This document shows, one piece after another, positions 1-8,248 of a stretch of DNA of 64,000 nt. Every line of letters begins with the position of its first letter. Position 1 is the stretch's first letter. Position numbers and translations under genes: made by a program. Source of the DNA: an uncultured Lachnospiraceae bacterium (GTDB taxonomy: Bacteria; Bacillota_A; Clostridia; Lachnospirales; Lachnospiraceae); NCBI GenBank assembly GCA_951801245.1, contig CATOMC010000002.1:124001-188000 (forward strand). The letters run 5' to 3'. The notes below the pieces were generated by a model. It was not told the origin of the DNA. It saw only the letters and a list, made by a program, of their open reading frames with translations, and ran no database searches.

Positions 1-75
1 GTTATTACGGATGAGAAATCCTTGGGGACTCATTCATGAATCGGATATTACTAGCAGGAGGTAAGAAGGGAAAGT

Positions 76-1392
76 ATGGCAAAACTAACATTTCATGGCG
101 GCATACACCCATACGACGGCAAGGAATTGTCAAAGGATAAGCCCATCAAGGCGGTGCTGCCCAAAGGAGATCTGGTGTATCCATTGTCCCAACATATCGG
201 GGCACCGGCGAAACCTGTCGTTGCGAAGGGAGACAGAGTGCTGACCGGGCAGAAGATTGCGGAGGCAGGAGGGTTTGTGTCCGCACCAATCTATGCCACA
301 GTATCGGGCACAGTGAAAGGGATTGAGCCAAGACGCGTAGTCACCGGTGATAATGTGATGAGTATTATCATTGAGAATGACGGACTTTATGAGGAAGTGG
401 AATATCCGAAGAGGAAGCCCCTCGAGGAAATGAGCCGGGAAGAGATTATAGAGTGTGTGAAGGAAGCCGGTATTGTGGGTATGGGTGGAGCAGGGTTCCC
501 TACTTTTATCAAGCTCTCGCCCAAGGAACCGGAGAAAATAGACTATGTCATTGCCAACTGTGCGGAATGCGAACCTTATCTGACATCGGATTACCGCAGA
601 ATGATAGAAGAGCCGGAGAAACTGGTGGGGGGACTCAAGGTCTCTCTTCAATTGTTTGAGAATGCCAGAGGGATTCTGGCGGTGGAGGATAACAAGCCGG
701 ACTGTATCGAAATTCTCAAAAAGCTGACCAAAGATGAACCGCGCATCAGTGTTAAGGAATTAAAGACCAAATATCCGCAGGGGGCGGAGCGGCAGATAAT
801 CTATGCCACGACTGGCAGAGCCATCAATTCTTCCATGCTCCCGGCAGATGCGGGCTGTGTGGTCAACAACGTAGATACGATCGTGGCCATCTATCATGCG
901 GTGATAGAAGGAAAGCCGCTAATGAACCGTATCGTCACGGTGACCGGGGATGCCATTGAGGATCCACGGAACTTCATTGTGCGGATCGGAACCAATTATC
1001 ACGAATTGATCGAAGAAGCGGGCGGATTTAAGAAGGATCCCGTGAAGATCGTTTCCGGCGGGCCGATGATGGGATTTGCTATCTTTGACCTGGATGTGCC
1101 GACCACGAAGACGGCTTCGGCGCTGCTTTGCCTGACGGAGGATGAGGTGTCCCGCATGGAGCCCAGTGCCTGCATCAACTGCGGCCGCTGTGTGGAAGTG
1201 TGTCCGGGACGTGTGGTACCAAGGCTTCTGGCGGATTACGCAGAGCATTACGAGGAAGAAGAATTCCTGTCCCACAACGGGATGGAGTGCTGCGAGTGCG
1301 GATGCTGCAGCTTTGTGTGTCCAGCGAAGCGCCCTTTGACGCAGGTGATCAAATCCATGCGTAAAATACAGCTTGCAAAGAAGAAAAAGTAG
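76..1392 (+). CDS. rnfC: Rnf complex subunit C, ferredoxin:NAD+ oxidoreductase
   Basis: RnfC is the peripheral, NADH/FMN-side subunit of the membrane Rnf complex, which couples ferredoxin oxidation and NAD+ reduction to Na+ or H+ export. The 438-residue product has a glycine-rich nucleotide site GMGGAGFP near residue 135. Two 4Fe-4S motifs follow near the C-terminus: CINCGRCVEVCP (about 366-377) and CCECGCCSFVCP (about 405-416). The start is supported by AGGAGG at 56-61, although the spacing to the ATG is long. It is the first gene of rnfCDGEAB, the usual clostridial order, and rnfD follows after 25 bases. Subunit identity is firm; the coupling ion cannot be told from sequence. Confidence 0.97.
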   Translation: MAKLTFHGGIHPYDGKELSKDKPIKAVLPKGDLVYPLSQHIGAPAKPVVAKGDRVLTGQKIAEAGGFVSAPIYATVSGTVKGIEPRRVVTGDNVMSIIIENDGLYEEVEYPKRKPLEEMSREEIIECVKEAGIVGMGGAGFPTFIKLSPKEPEKIDYVIANCAECEPYLTSDYRRMIEEPEKLVGGLKVSLQLFENARGILAVEDNKPDCIEILKKLTKDEPRISVKELKTKYPQGAERQIIYATTGRAINSSMLPADAGCVVNNVDTIVAIYHAVIEGKPLMNRIVTVTGDAIEDPRNFIVRIGTNYHELIEEAGGFKKDPVKIVSGGPMMGFAIFDLDVPTTKTASALLCLTEDEVSRMEPSACINCGRCVEVCPGRVVPRLLADYAEHYEEEEFLSHNGMECCECGCCSFVCPAKRPLTQVIKSMRKIQLAKKKK

Positions 1393-1417
1393 GAAGAAAG
1401 GAGCATAGACTTAAGAG

Positions 1418-2350
1418 ATGAACGATTTAATGAAGGTGTCTTCCAATCCCCATGTCAGATCGAAGTCCACCACCAGCAGTATCATGCTCACCGTGGTGAT
1501 CGCCCTTCTTCCGGCGGCGGGTTTTGGTATTTATAATTTTGGATTAAAAGCATTGTTGCTAATTCTGGTAACTGTGGCATCTACGGTACTGACGGAGTTT
1601 GCTTTTGAAAAGATTTGTAAGAAAAAGGTAACCATAGGAGATTATTCGGCGGTGGTGACCGGATTGTTACTGGCCATGAACCTGCCGGTATCCGCGCCCT
1701 GGTGGATCGGCGTGGTGGGCGGTGTGTTCGCGATCTTAGTCGTTAAGATGCTGTTTGGCGGCCTGGGGCAGAACTTTATGAATCCGGCACTGGGCGCCCG
1801 GTGTTTCCTGCTGATCTCCTTTACCTCTATTATGACGAACTTTGACTGTGATGCCTACACAGGCGCTACACCGCTTGCGAACTTAAAGAGCGGCGAGGCA
1901 GTCAACATTCTTGATATGGTGATCGGCCGCACGGCGGGAACCATCGGAGAGACTTCCATGGTAGCCATCGTGATCGGTGCCTGCATCCTGATTTTGTTTG
2001 GAATCATTGATCTGCGGATTCCCGGAAGTTATATTGTGAGTCTGGTGATCTTTATCAGCTTGTTTGGCGGCCGTGGCATAGACTGGCCGTACATATCCGC
2101 ACACCTTTCCGGAGGCGGTCTGATGCTTGGGGCCTTCTTTATGGCAACAGACTATGTGACAAGGCCTATCACGAAGAGGGGACAGTATCTCTATGGTATC
2201 CTGTTAGGTATTTTGACGGGAATCTTTAGGATTTTCGGACCTTCCGCAGAGGGGGTATCTTATGCGATCATTATCGGCAACCTTCTGGTGCCGCTAATCG
2301 AGAAGATCACTCTTCCGAAAGCATTTGGTAAAGGAGGAGAGAAGGCATGA
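1418..2350 (+). CDS. rnfD: Rnf complex subunit D (flavinylated membrane subunit)
   Basis: RnfD is an integral membrane subunit of the Rnf pump and carries a covalently bound FMN. The 310-residue protein is strongly hydrophobic with about eight to ten membrane segments. The motif TGATPL near residues 147-152 matches the known flavinylation site (S/T-GAT) of RnfD/NqrB, with Thr as attachment residue. Its end overlaps the rnfG start by four bases (ATGA), which indicates translational coupling. ApbE, the flavin transferase expected to modify it, is encoded at 6869-7948. Confidence 0.96.
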   Translation: MNDLMKVSSNPHVRSKSTTSSIMLTVVIALLPAAGFGIYNFGLKALLLILVTVASTVLTEFAFEKICKKKVTIGDYSAVVTGLLLAMNLPVSAPWWIGVVGGVFAILVVKMLFGGLGQNFMNPALGARCFLLISFTSIMTNFDCDAYTGATPLANLKSGEAVNILDMVIGRTAGTIGETSMVAIVIGACILILFGIIDLRIPGSYIVSLVIFISLFGGRGIDWPYISAHLSGGGLMLGAFFMATDYVTRPITKRGQYLYGILLGILTGIFRIFGPSAEGVSYAIIIGNLLVPLIEKITLPKAFGKGGEKA

Positions 2351-2955
2351 AAGAAATGATGAAAAATACCGGCATTATGGTGGCCATTACGCTGATAGCC
2401 GGTCTGCTTTTAGGAATCGTCTATCAGGTGACAAAAGAGCCGATTGCGGTTCAGGAAGCGAAAGCAAAGCAGGAAGCCTGTCAGGAGGTGTTTGCGGACG
2501 CGGCGTCTTTTGATGCGGTGGAAGTTGTTACGGTAGATGAGAGTGACTGGAACAACGCCGGTTACGGGCAGGAGAGCATAGATGAGGTGATGATGGCCAA
2601 AGACAGCGCCGGCAATACGTTAGGCTATGTGGTGACAGTGACGACCAAAGAAGGCTATGGCGGAGATATTCGTTTTACGGTCGGCGTGCGCATGGACGGT
2701 ACCGTGAACGGCATTTCCATCCTTTCCATTTCGGAGACAGCGGGACTCGGCATGCAGGCAGAGGCGGTTTTGAAGCCTCAGTTTGCCGATAAGAATGTGG
2801 AGAAATTTGAATATACCAAGAGCGGTGCCACATCGGAGAATCAGGTGGATGCGATTTCCGGAGCAACCATCACAACGAACGCAGTGACCAATGGAGTCAA
2901 CGCGGGGCTTTACTATTTCCAGACACAACTGAAGGGAGGTAGTGAGAATGAATAG
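2347..2955 (+). CDS. rnfG: Rnf complex subunit G (FMN-binding)
   Basis: RnfG is an electron-transfer subunit anchored by one N-terminal membrane helix, with its FMN domain outside the membrane. The 202-residue protein has a membrane segment at about 10-28. The covalent FMN motif SGATITT lies near residues 170-176, with the second Thr as the expected attachment site. The start overlaps rnfD (ATGA) and is preceded by GGAGGAG. Its 3' end overlaps rnfE by 14 bases. Length and order are typical of clostridial rnf operons. Confidence 0.96.
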   Translation: MKEMMKNTGIMVAITLIAGLLLGIVYQVTKEPIAVQEAKAKQEACQEVFADAASFDAVEVVTVDESDWNNAGYGQESIDEVMMAKDSAGNTLGYVVTVTTKEGYGGDIRFTVGVRMDGTVNGISILSISETAGLGMQAEAVLKPQFADKNVEKFEYTKSGATSENQVDAISGATITTNAVTNGVNAGLYYFQTQLKGGSENE

Positions 2956-3778
2956 TGTAAAAGAACGTCTGCTAAACGGTATTGTGAAAGAAAATCCTAC
3001 CTTCGTGCTGATGCTCGGTATGTGTCCCACACTGGCGGTCACGACTTCGGCGATTAATGGTCTTGGCATGGGGCTTACCACGATGGTGGTGCTTGCACTC
3101 AGTAATGTCTTTATCTCCATGCTCCGGCACATTATACCGGATAAGGTGAGAATCCCGGCATTTATCGTGATTATCGCTTCCTTTGTGACGATGGTGGAAC
3201 TGCTTTTGCAGGGCTTTATTCCTTTTCTGTATGATGCTTTGGGAATTTATATTCCATTGATTGTGGTTAACTGTATCATTTTGGGCCGGGCCGAGGCGTA
3301 TGCTTATAAGAATCCGGTGATCCCGTCTCTCTTTGACGGTATTGGCATGGGGCTTGGGTTCTCCGTGGCGCTGACTTGTATCGGTGCAGTGCGGGAACTT
3401 CTGGGTGCGGGTACCCTGTTTGGCATCGGGGTGATGCCGGAGAGTTACGTGCCGGTGAGTATCTTCATCATGGCACCAGGGGCTTTCTTCGTGCTGGCAG
3501 TGCTGACGGCGATTCAGAATAAAGTGAAGATTAACGGTGAGCGCAAGGGCAAAGATATGTCCAAGATCCAGTCCGGCTGCGGGAATGACTGCCTGAACTG
3601 TTCCGATGCGGGCTGTGCGAAGCGCCTGGTTGATGAAAAGGCTGCTTCGGAAAGCAAAGCGCAGACCGTTGAAGCAAAAAAAGAGACGGCAGCAAAGCAC
3701 GATCATAAAAGAAAAGAAATTGTGCTAGAAGAAATCGTGAACGAAGAAGCAGGAGAGGAGGAGACGAACAATGATTAA
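2942..3778 (+). CDS. rnfE: Rnf complex subunit E with Cys-rich C-terminal tail
   Basis: RnfE is a polytopic membrane subunit homologous to RnfA and NqrD. Residues 1 to about 200 form the usual six-helix module. Unlike the short classical subunit, this 278-residue version carries a soluble tail of about 75 residues. The tail begins with a cysteine cluster, CGNDCLNCSDAGC (about 212-224), and continues as a charged Lys/Glu/Ala-rich stretch. The cluster could bind metal or an Fe-S centre, but this is inference. The end overlaps rnfA by eight bases. Confidence 0.94.
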   Translation: MRMNSVKERLLNGIVKENPTFVLMLGMCPTLAVTTSAINGLGMGLTTMVVLALSNVFISMLRHIIPDKVRIPAFIVIIASFVTMVELLLQGFIPFLYDALGIYIPLIVVNCIILGRAEAYAYKNPVIPSLFDGIGMGLGFSVALTCIGAVRELLGAGTLFGIGVMPESYVPVSIFIMAPGAFFVLAVLTAIQNKVKINGERKGKDMSKIQSGCGNDCLNCSDAGCAKRLVDEKAASESKAQTVEAKKETAAKHDHKRKEIVLEEIVNEEAGEEETNND

Positions 3779-4349
3779 AGACTTATTGGTGATACTGATT
3801 GCATCTTCTCTTGTCAACAATGTCGTTTTGAGCCAGTTCCTTGGACTGTGTCCGTTCCTGGGCGTATCTAAGAAGACCAACACGGCAACCGGTATGGGAG
3901 TGGCGGTTATCTTCGTAATCACACTGGCATCGGCGGTGGCGGGAGCAATTTATCAGTTTATTCTGGTGCCCTTTAACATCACTTATTTACAAACCATCGT
4001 ATTTATTCTGGTCATTGCGGCACTGGTGCAGTTCGTGGAGATGTTTTTGAAGAAGTTTATTCCAGGTCTGTATCAGTCGTTAGGCGTGTATCTTCCGTTG
4101 ATCACGACCAACTGCGCAGTGCTCGGTGTGGCGCTTACCAATGTACAGAAGAATTACGGAATACTGACTGGAGTAGTCAACGGTTTTGCTACGGCAGTGG
4201 GCTTTACCATTTCCATTGTCATCCTGGCAGGCATCCGAGAGAAAATGGTACACAATGACATACCGGAATCTTTTCAGGGTATGCCCATCGTACTGGTAAC
4301 GGCAGGACTGATGGCGATCGCATTTTGTGGATTTTCGGGATTACTATAG
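3771..4349 (+). CDS. rnfA: Rnf complex subunit A
   Basis: RnfA is an integral membrane subunit that forms a pseudo-symmetric pair with RnfE in the Rnf pump. The 192-residue product is almost wholly hydrophobic with about six helices and the family features VLSQFLGLCPFLGV near residues 20-33 and TTNCAVLG near 113. A GGAGAGGAGG ribosome binding site lies inside the end of rnfE. A 167-base structured spacer separates it from rnfB, whereas all the other rnf genes overlap or nearly touch. Confidence 0.96.
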   Translation: MIKDLLVILIASSLVNNVVLSQFLGLCPFLGVSKKTNTATGMGVAVIFVITLASAVAGAIYQFILVPFNITYLQTIVFILVIAALVQFVEMFLKKFIPGLYQSLGVYLPLITTNCAVLGVALTNVQKNYGILTGVVNGFATAVGFTISIVILAGIREKMVHNDIPESFQGMPIVLVTAGLMAIAFCGFSGLL

Positions 4350-4350
4350 T

Positions 4351-4484
4351 GGTGTGAGAAGAAGTTCTAAAGACGTCCCGCCATTGGACGGGACGCCAAG
4401 AACTTCTAGGAGTTGCTTTGCAACTCCGTCTCACACCGGAGAATGCCTGGAAAGCGGCATTCTCCAGGACGAATTCATTCGTCC
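4351..4484 (+). repeat. Four-hairpin palindromic element between rnfA and rnfB
   Basis: Outer arms GGTGTGAGA (4351-4359) and TCTCACACC (4429-4437) enclose two hairpins. The first has nested arms AGAAGTTCT/AGAACTTCT with CGTCCCG/CGGGACG inside (4360-4407). The second is GGAGTTG/CAACTCC (4409-4427). Outside follow GGAGAATGCC/GGCATTCTCC (4438-4465) and GGACGAA/TTCGTCC (4467-4484). There is no T-run, so it is not a simple terminator. It could be a REP-like mobile palindrome or an mRNA structure that sets rnfB expression. A related palindrome lies at 6428-6473. Confidence 0.8.
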
Positions 4485-4516
4485 GTGGATGATGACAAAG
4501 TGAATGAGGTGAGAAT

Positions 4517-5308
4517 ATGAATATAACCGGAATTTTGATAGCCACAGTGCTGGTGGGGGCAGTCGGTCTGTTCGTGGGATTGTTCCTCGGTGTGGCCGGT
4601 ATCAAATTTAAAGTGGAAGTGGATGAGAGGGAGGAGGCCATCTTAGGCGTTCTTCCTGGCAATAACTGCGGCGGCTGCGGCTACGCAGGGTGCTCCGGCC
4701 TGGCGGCTGCCATCGTGAAAGGGGAGGCGCCTGCCAATGCCTGCCCGGTGGGCGGAGAGAAGGTAGGAAACCAGGTGGCACAGATTATGGGTGTGGAGGC
4801 CGGTGAGAGTGTTCGCAAAGTGGCGTTTGTCAAATGTCAGGGAGACAAAGAGCGGACCCGTATGGATTATGATTACACGGGAATAGAAGACTGCCGGATG
4901 CTGGCATTTGTACCAAACGGCGGACCAAAGTCCTGCAATGACGGCTGTCTGGGATTCGGAAGCTGTGTGAAGGTATGTCCCTTTGATGCCATTCATGTGA
5001 TCAATGGGGTAGCGGTAGTAGATAAAGAGGCCTGCAAAGCCTGCGGTAAATGTGTGGCGGTCTGCCCGAAGAACCTGATCGAACTGATTCCTTATGATGC
5101 CAAGCATGTGGTGGCCTGTAGTTCCAAAGAGAAAGGCCCGGTGACCATGAAGGCCTGCGATGTGGGATGTATCGGGTGTCAGCTTTGTAAAAGAAACTGT
5201 CCGGTGGATGCGGTGACGATTGAGGAATTCCATGCCACAATAGATCAGGAGAAGTGCATCGGCTGCGGAGCCTGCAAGGAGAAGTGCCCGAAAAAGGCGA
5301 TTATATAA
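4517..5308 (+). CDS. rnfB: Rnf complex subunit B, polyferredoxin
   Basis: RnfB takes electrons from reduced ferredoxin and passes them into the Rnf complex. The 263-residue protein has an N-terminal membrane anchor (about 5-25) and then a 4Fe-4S domain with CGGCGYAGC from about residue 51. Four ferredoxin-type cysteine motifs follow, starting near 140, 173, 214 and 247. The start has GAGGTGAG upstream. It is the last gene of the operon, behind the hairpin element. The cysteine-rich extended form is the usual clostridial type. Confidence 0.96.
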   Translation: MNITGILIATVLVGAVGLFVGLFLGVAGIKFKVEVDEREEAILGVLPGNNCGGCGYAGCSGLAAAIVKGEAPANACPVGGEKVGNQVAQIMGVEAGESVRKVAFVKCQGDKERTRMDYDYTGIEDCRMLAFVPNGGPKSCNDGCLGFGSCVKVCPFDAIHVINGVAVVDKEACKACGKCVAVCPKNLIELIPYDAKHVVACSSKEKGPVTMKACDVGCIGCQLCKRNCPVDAVTIEEFHATIDQEKCIGCGACKEKCPKKAII

Positions 5309-5393
5309 GAAAATCACCAGTCGTTTTGAGGGACAGGAATTTGGGTGAAATGGTAAGAGAGTACTTGGGATGATAAGCAGGAAGGAGAAGGAT

Positions 5394-6419
5394 ATGCAGA
5401 CAGTGAGACTCGGCAGGACAGGGATTGTAACAAATAAAAATGCTTTTGGCGCATTGCCGATCCAGAGGATTTCAGATGAGGAGGCGGTCAAACTCCTTCG
5501 TAAGGCATATGAGAAGGGAATGACCTTTTTTGATACGGCCAGATGGTATACGGACAGCGAGCATAAGGTAGGAATTGCCTTTGAAGGGATACGTGAGAAG
5601 GTCTTTATCGCTACCAAAACAGGTGCAAAGAAGGCCGAAGAATTCTGGAAAGATTTAGAGACCAGCCTGGCGGAATTAAAGACAGATTATATTGATCTTT
5701 ATCAGTTCCATAATCCGGCCCTTTGTCCGAAACCGGGAGATGAGAGCGGGCTGTATGATGCGGCATTGCAGGCGAAAGAACAGGGGAAGATCCGTCACAT
5801 CGGTATTACGAACCACCGTCTGGCAGTGGCACATGAGGCAATCGACAGCGGACTCTATGAGACCCTGCAGTTTCCTTTCAGTTATCTGGCAACGGAGAAA
5901 GATATAGAACTGGTGGAGAAATGTAAGGCGGCGGATATGGGATTTATCGCCATGAAAGCACTGTCGGGCGGCCTGATCACCAACTCGGCGGCGGCTTATG
6001 CATATCTGGCGCAATATGATAATGTATTGCCTATTTGGGGTGTGCAAAGGGAAGCGGAGCTGGATGAGTTCTTGTCTTATATAGACAATCCGCCGGTGAT
6101 GACAGAGGAACTGGACAATCTGATCAAGAAAGACAGAGAGGAACTGTTAGGTGATTTCTGCAGGGGATGCGGCTACTGTATGCCTTGTCCTGTGGGGATT
6201 GAGATCAATACTTGTGCGAGAATGTCTCTGCTCCTTCGCCGTTCTCCTTCTGCGGAGCATTTGAGTCCGGCAGGACAGGAGATGATGATGAAGATAGAGA
6301 AGTGCCTGCACTGTAACCAGTGTAAGGGGAAGTGCCCTTATGGACTGGATACGCCCACACTTTTGGAAAAGAATCTGGAAGATTACAAGAATGTGCTGAC
6401 AGGCAAGGTGTCGGTGTAA
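5394..6419 (+). CDS. Aldo/keto reductase with C-terminal 4Fe-4S domain
   Basis: The N-terminal two thirds form an aldo/keto reductase barrel (VRLGRTGIVTNKNAFGALP near the start; DTARWY near 50; KTDYIDLYQFHN near 95). The C-terminus carries two ferredoxin-like clusters: CRGCGYCMPCP near 255 and CLHCNQCKGKCP near 303. Such fusions are common in anaerobes, with substrates mostly unknown. The ATG at 5394 is chosen over an upstream ATG at 5370 because GAAGGAG (5381-5387) is correctly spaced for it. It lies 85 bases after rnfB and may be co-transcribed, but a role linked to Rnf is only inference. Confidence 0.9.
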   Translation: MQTVRLGRTGIVTNKNAFGALPIQRISDEEAVKLLRKAYEKGMTFFDTARWYTDSEHKVGIAFEGIREKVFIATKTGAKKAEEFWKDLETSLAELKTDYIDLYQFHNPALCPKPGDESGLYDAALQAKEQGKIRHIGITNHRLAVAHEAIDSGLYETLQFPFSYLATEKDIELVEKCKAADMGFIAMKALSGGLITNSAAAYAYLAQYDNVLPIWGVQREAELDEFLSYIDNPPVMTEELDNLIKKDREELLGDFCRGCGYCMPCPVGIEINTCARMSLLLRRSPSAEHLSPAGQEMMMKIEKCLHCNQCKGKCPYGLDTPTLLEKNLEDYKNVLTGKVSV

Positions 6420-6427
6420 GAAGTATT

Positions 6428-6473
6428 ATTCGTCCAGAAGAATGCCCCAAATGTGGCATTCTTCTGGACGAAT
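6428..6473 (+). repeat. Perfect 19-bp inverted repeat (REP-like)
   Basis: Arms at 6428-6446 and 6455-6473 are perfect 19-bp complements around an 8-base loop, without a following T-run. The core GAATGCC/GGCATTC and the flanking CGTCC/GGACG are shared with two hairpins of the rnfA-rnfB spacer (4438-4484). This suggests a family of dispersed palindromes. It may also act as a 3' stabiliser or processing site for the reductase transcript. Confidence 0.8.
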
Positions 6474-6532
6474 TTGCATGTTTGTGGATTGGCGGTTGGT
6501 GGCACCTGTTATCAGAAAGCGAGGTAATGTAT

Positions 6533-6856
6533 ATGAAGAAGAGAATCGGGTGTTTGGCAGGATTGTTGGCATTATTGGCGGCAGTTATTGTTCCCTGGGC
6601 TGTTAACAGACAGGGCACGGGAAACTATCCGGAGACTCTGAAAGCCGCCAATCATGTGTGCCGGATCAGGGCCGGTGCAGGGCAGGAATTCGACGTGGTC
6701 GGCCTGCTTGCCCAAGGGGATACTGTGATAGCATTGGAAATGAAAGAGGGAAGTGACGGTCAGACCTGGTATAAGCTGGATAGGGCGTCTTTGCCGGAAG
6801 ATTTGGATCCGGCAGTAGAGGAGTGCTATATCCGTTCGGATCTGCTTGTGCGGTGA
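6533..6856 (+). CDS. Small secreted SH3-like domain protein
   Basis: This is a roughly 107-residue protein with a signal peptide (KKR then a hydrophobic run LAGLLALLAAVIVPWAV). It is followed by a bacterial SH3-like fold: HVCRIRAGAGQEFDVVGLLAQGD and later QTWYKLD. SH3b domains usually bind cell wall peptides or serve as modules of wall enzymes. The ATG at 6533 is taken because GAGG at 6521-6524 is well spaced; an ATG at 6527 is also in frame. It stands alone between a palindrome and the convergent apbE. Function beyond wall binding is unknown. Confidence 0.75.
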   Translation: MKKRIGCLAGLLALLAAVIVPWAVNRQGTGNYPETLKAANHVCRIRAGAGQEFDVVGLLAQGDTVIALEMKEGSDGQTWYKLDRASLPEDLDPAVEECYIRSDLLVR

Positions 6857-6868
6857 TATGGCTGTCCG

Positions 6869-7948
6869 TTATTTCAAATAGAACCCATCGGAACAATATT
6901 GCGTGCCGTCTTTCATGATCAGGAGATATTCTACGTCCTGGAATCCATCCAGCAAATCCCGTCCTTGTGCAGGCCCCAGGCACAGACAGGCTGTGGAGAG
7001 AATGTCTGCCTGGGTGGAGGAGGGGGCAAGAATGGTCACTGCCGCCAGTTCGTTGTCTACGGGATAGCCGGTGGCGGTGTCGAGGATGTGATGGTAGAAC
7101 ACGTTATTTTGTTCGAAACAGCGTTCATAAATACCCGAAGTGACCACGGAAGCGTCTTTGATTTCTACGGTACCAAGAGATTTTCCGTCCGGGGCGAAGG
7201 GTTCCTGAATGCCGATGCGGAAGGGACTGCCGTCTGGCTTGTCACCGATGGCCAGCACGTTGCCGCCAAGGCTGATGCAGGCGCTGTGGACGCCCTGGGA
7301 GAGTAGATATTCTTTCATCTTATCGGCAATGTATCCTTTGGCGATGCAGCCCAGATCAACGGCGGCTTCCGGGTCGTCCAGACTGACAGAGCCATAACCG
7401 GATGAAGCAGCTTCCAGAGCAGTATTACCGTTGTTATCGCTAAGTTGGATGCTCTTGTAGGAGACATGGCGGAGGGCATCTGCGATATCTGCCTGATCCG
7501 GGACACAGGGTTCATCTTCCGAACCAAAATGCCAGAGTTCACTGACCGGGCGGATGGTAGGATCCACGGCGCCCTGCGTCAGCACGGCATACTCTACGGC
7601 CGTTGCCAGGACATCTATTGTTTCCTTGGAAACAAGGACATCTTTACCGCCGCTGTGATTGATGTTCCACACATCAGAACCTTCCAGAGTAGCACTGAAC
7701 ATCTGTTCATAAGACTGCGCAAGTTGGAAACAGCCGTCCATGACAGAAGTATCTTCTGTATCGTAGAGGGTGATCTGAATGATCGTATCAAAGTAAAAAC
7801 CGGTCCGGGTGATGGGTTCTGTATTGCGCTTACAGCCGGAGAGTGTCCAAACGGCTGTTATAGAAACGGCCAGGCAGCATATCCGTATGACTGTGTTCTG
7901 AATGACTGTATTCTTATATTTAATCAAGTTTTTTTCCTGAGATTTCAT
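6869..7948 (-). CDS. apbE: FAD:protein FMN transferase (ApbE), lipoprotein
   Basis: ApbE cleaves FAD and attaches FMN to Thr in S/T-GAT-x-T motifs of secreted or membrane proteins such as RnfG and RnfD. The protein of about 359 residues has a lipoprotein signal ending in TLSGCK, then the family signatures GFYFDTIIQITLYD, DLGCIAKGYIADKM and SLGGNVLAIG, and near the end SSTQADILSTACLCLG. The start at 7948 has GGGAG five bases upstream; the longer reading up to 8038 lacks this. Its position close to rnfCDGEAB fits modification of the pump, on the opposite strand and so under separate control. Confidence 0.92.
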   Translation of the reverse strand: MKSQEKNLIKYKNTVIQNTVIRICCLAVSITAVWTLSGCKRNTEPITRTGFYFDTIIQITLYDTEDTSVMDGCFQLAQSYEQMFSATLEGSDVWNINHSGGKDVLVSKETIDVLATAVEYAVLTQGAVDPTIRPVSELWHFGSEDEPCVPDQADIADALRHVSYKSIQLSDNNGNTALEAASSGYGSVSLDDPEAAVDLGCIAKGYIADKMKEYLLSQGVHSACISLGGNVLAIGDKPDGSPFRIGIQEPFAPDGKSLGTVEIKDASVVTSGIYERCFEQNNVFYHHILDTATGYPVDNELAAVTILAPSSTQADILSTACLCLGPAQGRDLLDGFQDVEYLLIMKDGTQYCSDGFYLK

Positions 7949-8248
7949 AAGGGACTCCCGACTTGTAAATTCTGACAAGTTGCTATTTTCATCATAACAT
8001 GATACCATAAATATACCATTGGCCCAAGCAGATAGCAAATATGTTTTCAGGGAAGCGGCTCGCTTTCGCTCCTTTCACAGCGCAACAGACATTACTCGTG
8101 AGAAACCTCGCTAAGTAGTGAGTGAGGGTGCGTAAGGTGGAATCATAGCGGTCAGAATCATAATTCTATATGGCGTCTGTATCCGTGCGTACGGGATACA
8201 GACTGGAAACAGATAAAAGATGTACGCAGAAATGGGGAGTATATTATT
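7949..8248. other. Divergent intergenic region between apbE and GH25 gene
   Basis: These 300 bases hold the upstream regions of the two diverging genes. AT-rich sequence at 7980-8020 could carry the apbE promoter. The part from 8040 to 8150 has several short irregular inverted repeats, but I could not assign a promoter, terminator or RNA with confidence. No credible gene is present. Confidence 0.4.

Noticed and set aside
2620..3706. Long open frames on the minus strand opposite the rnf genes and other core genes
   Set aside because: They lie fully inside well-supported genes, have no ribosome binding sites, and their proteins show the His/Arg/Ser-rich composition of antisense reading.
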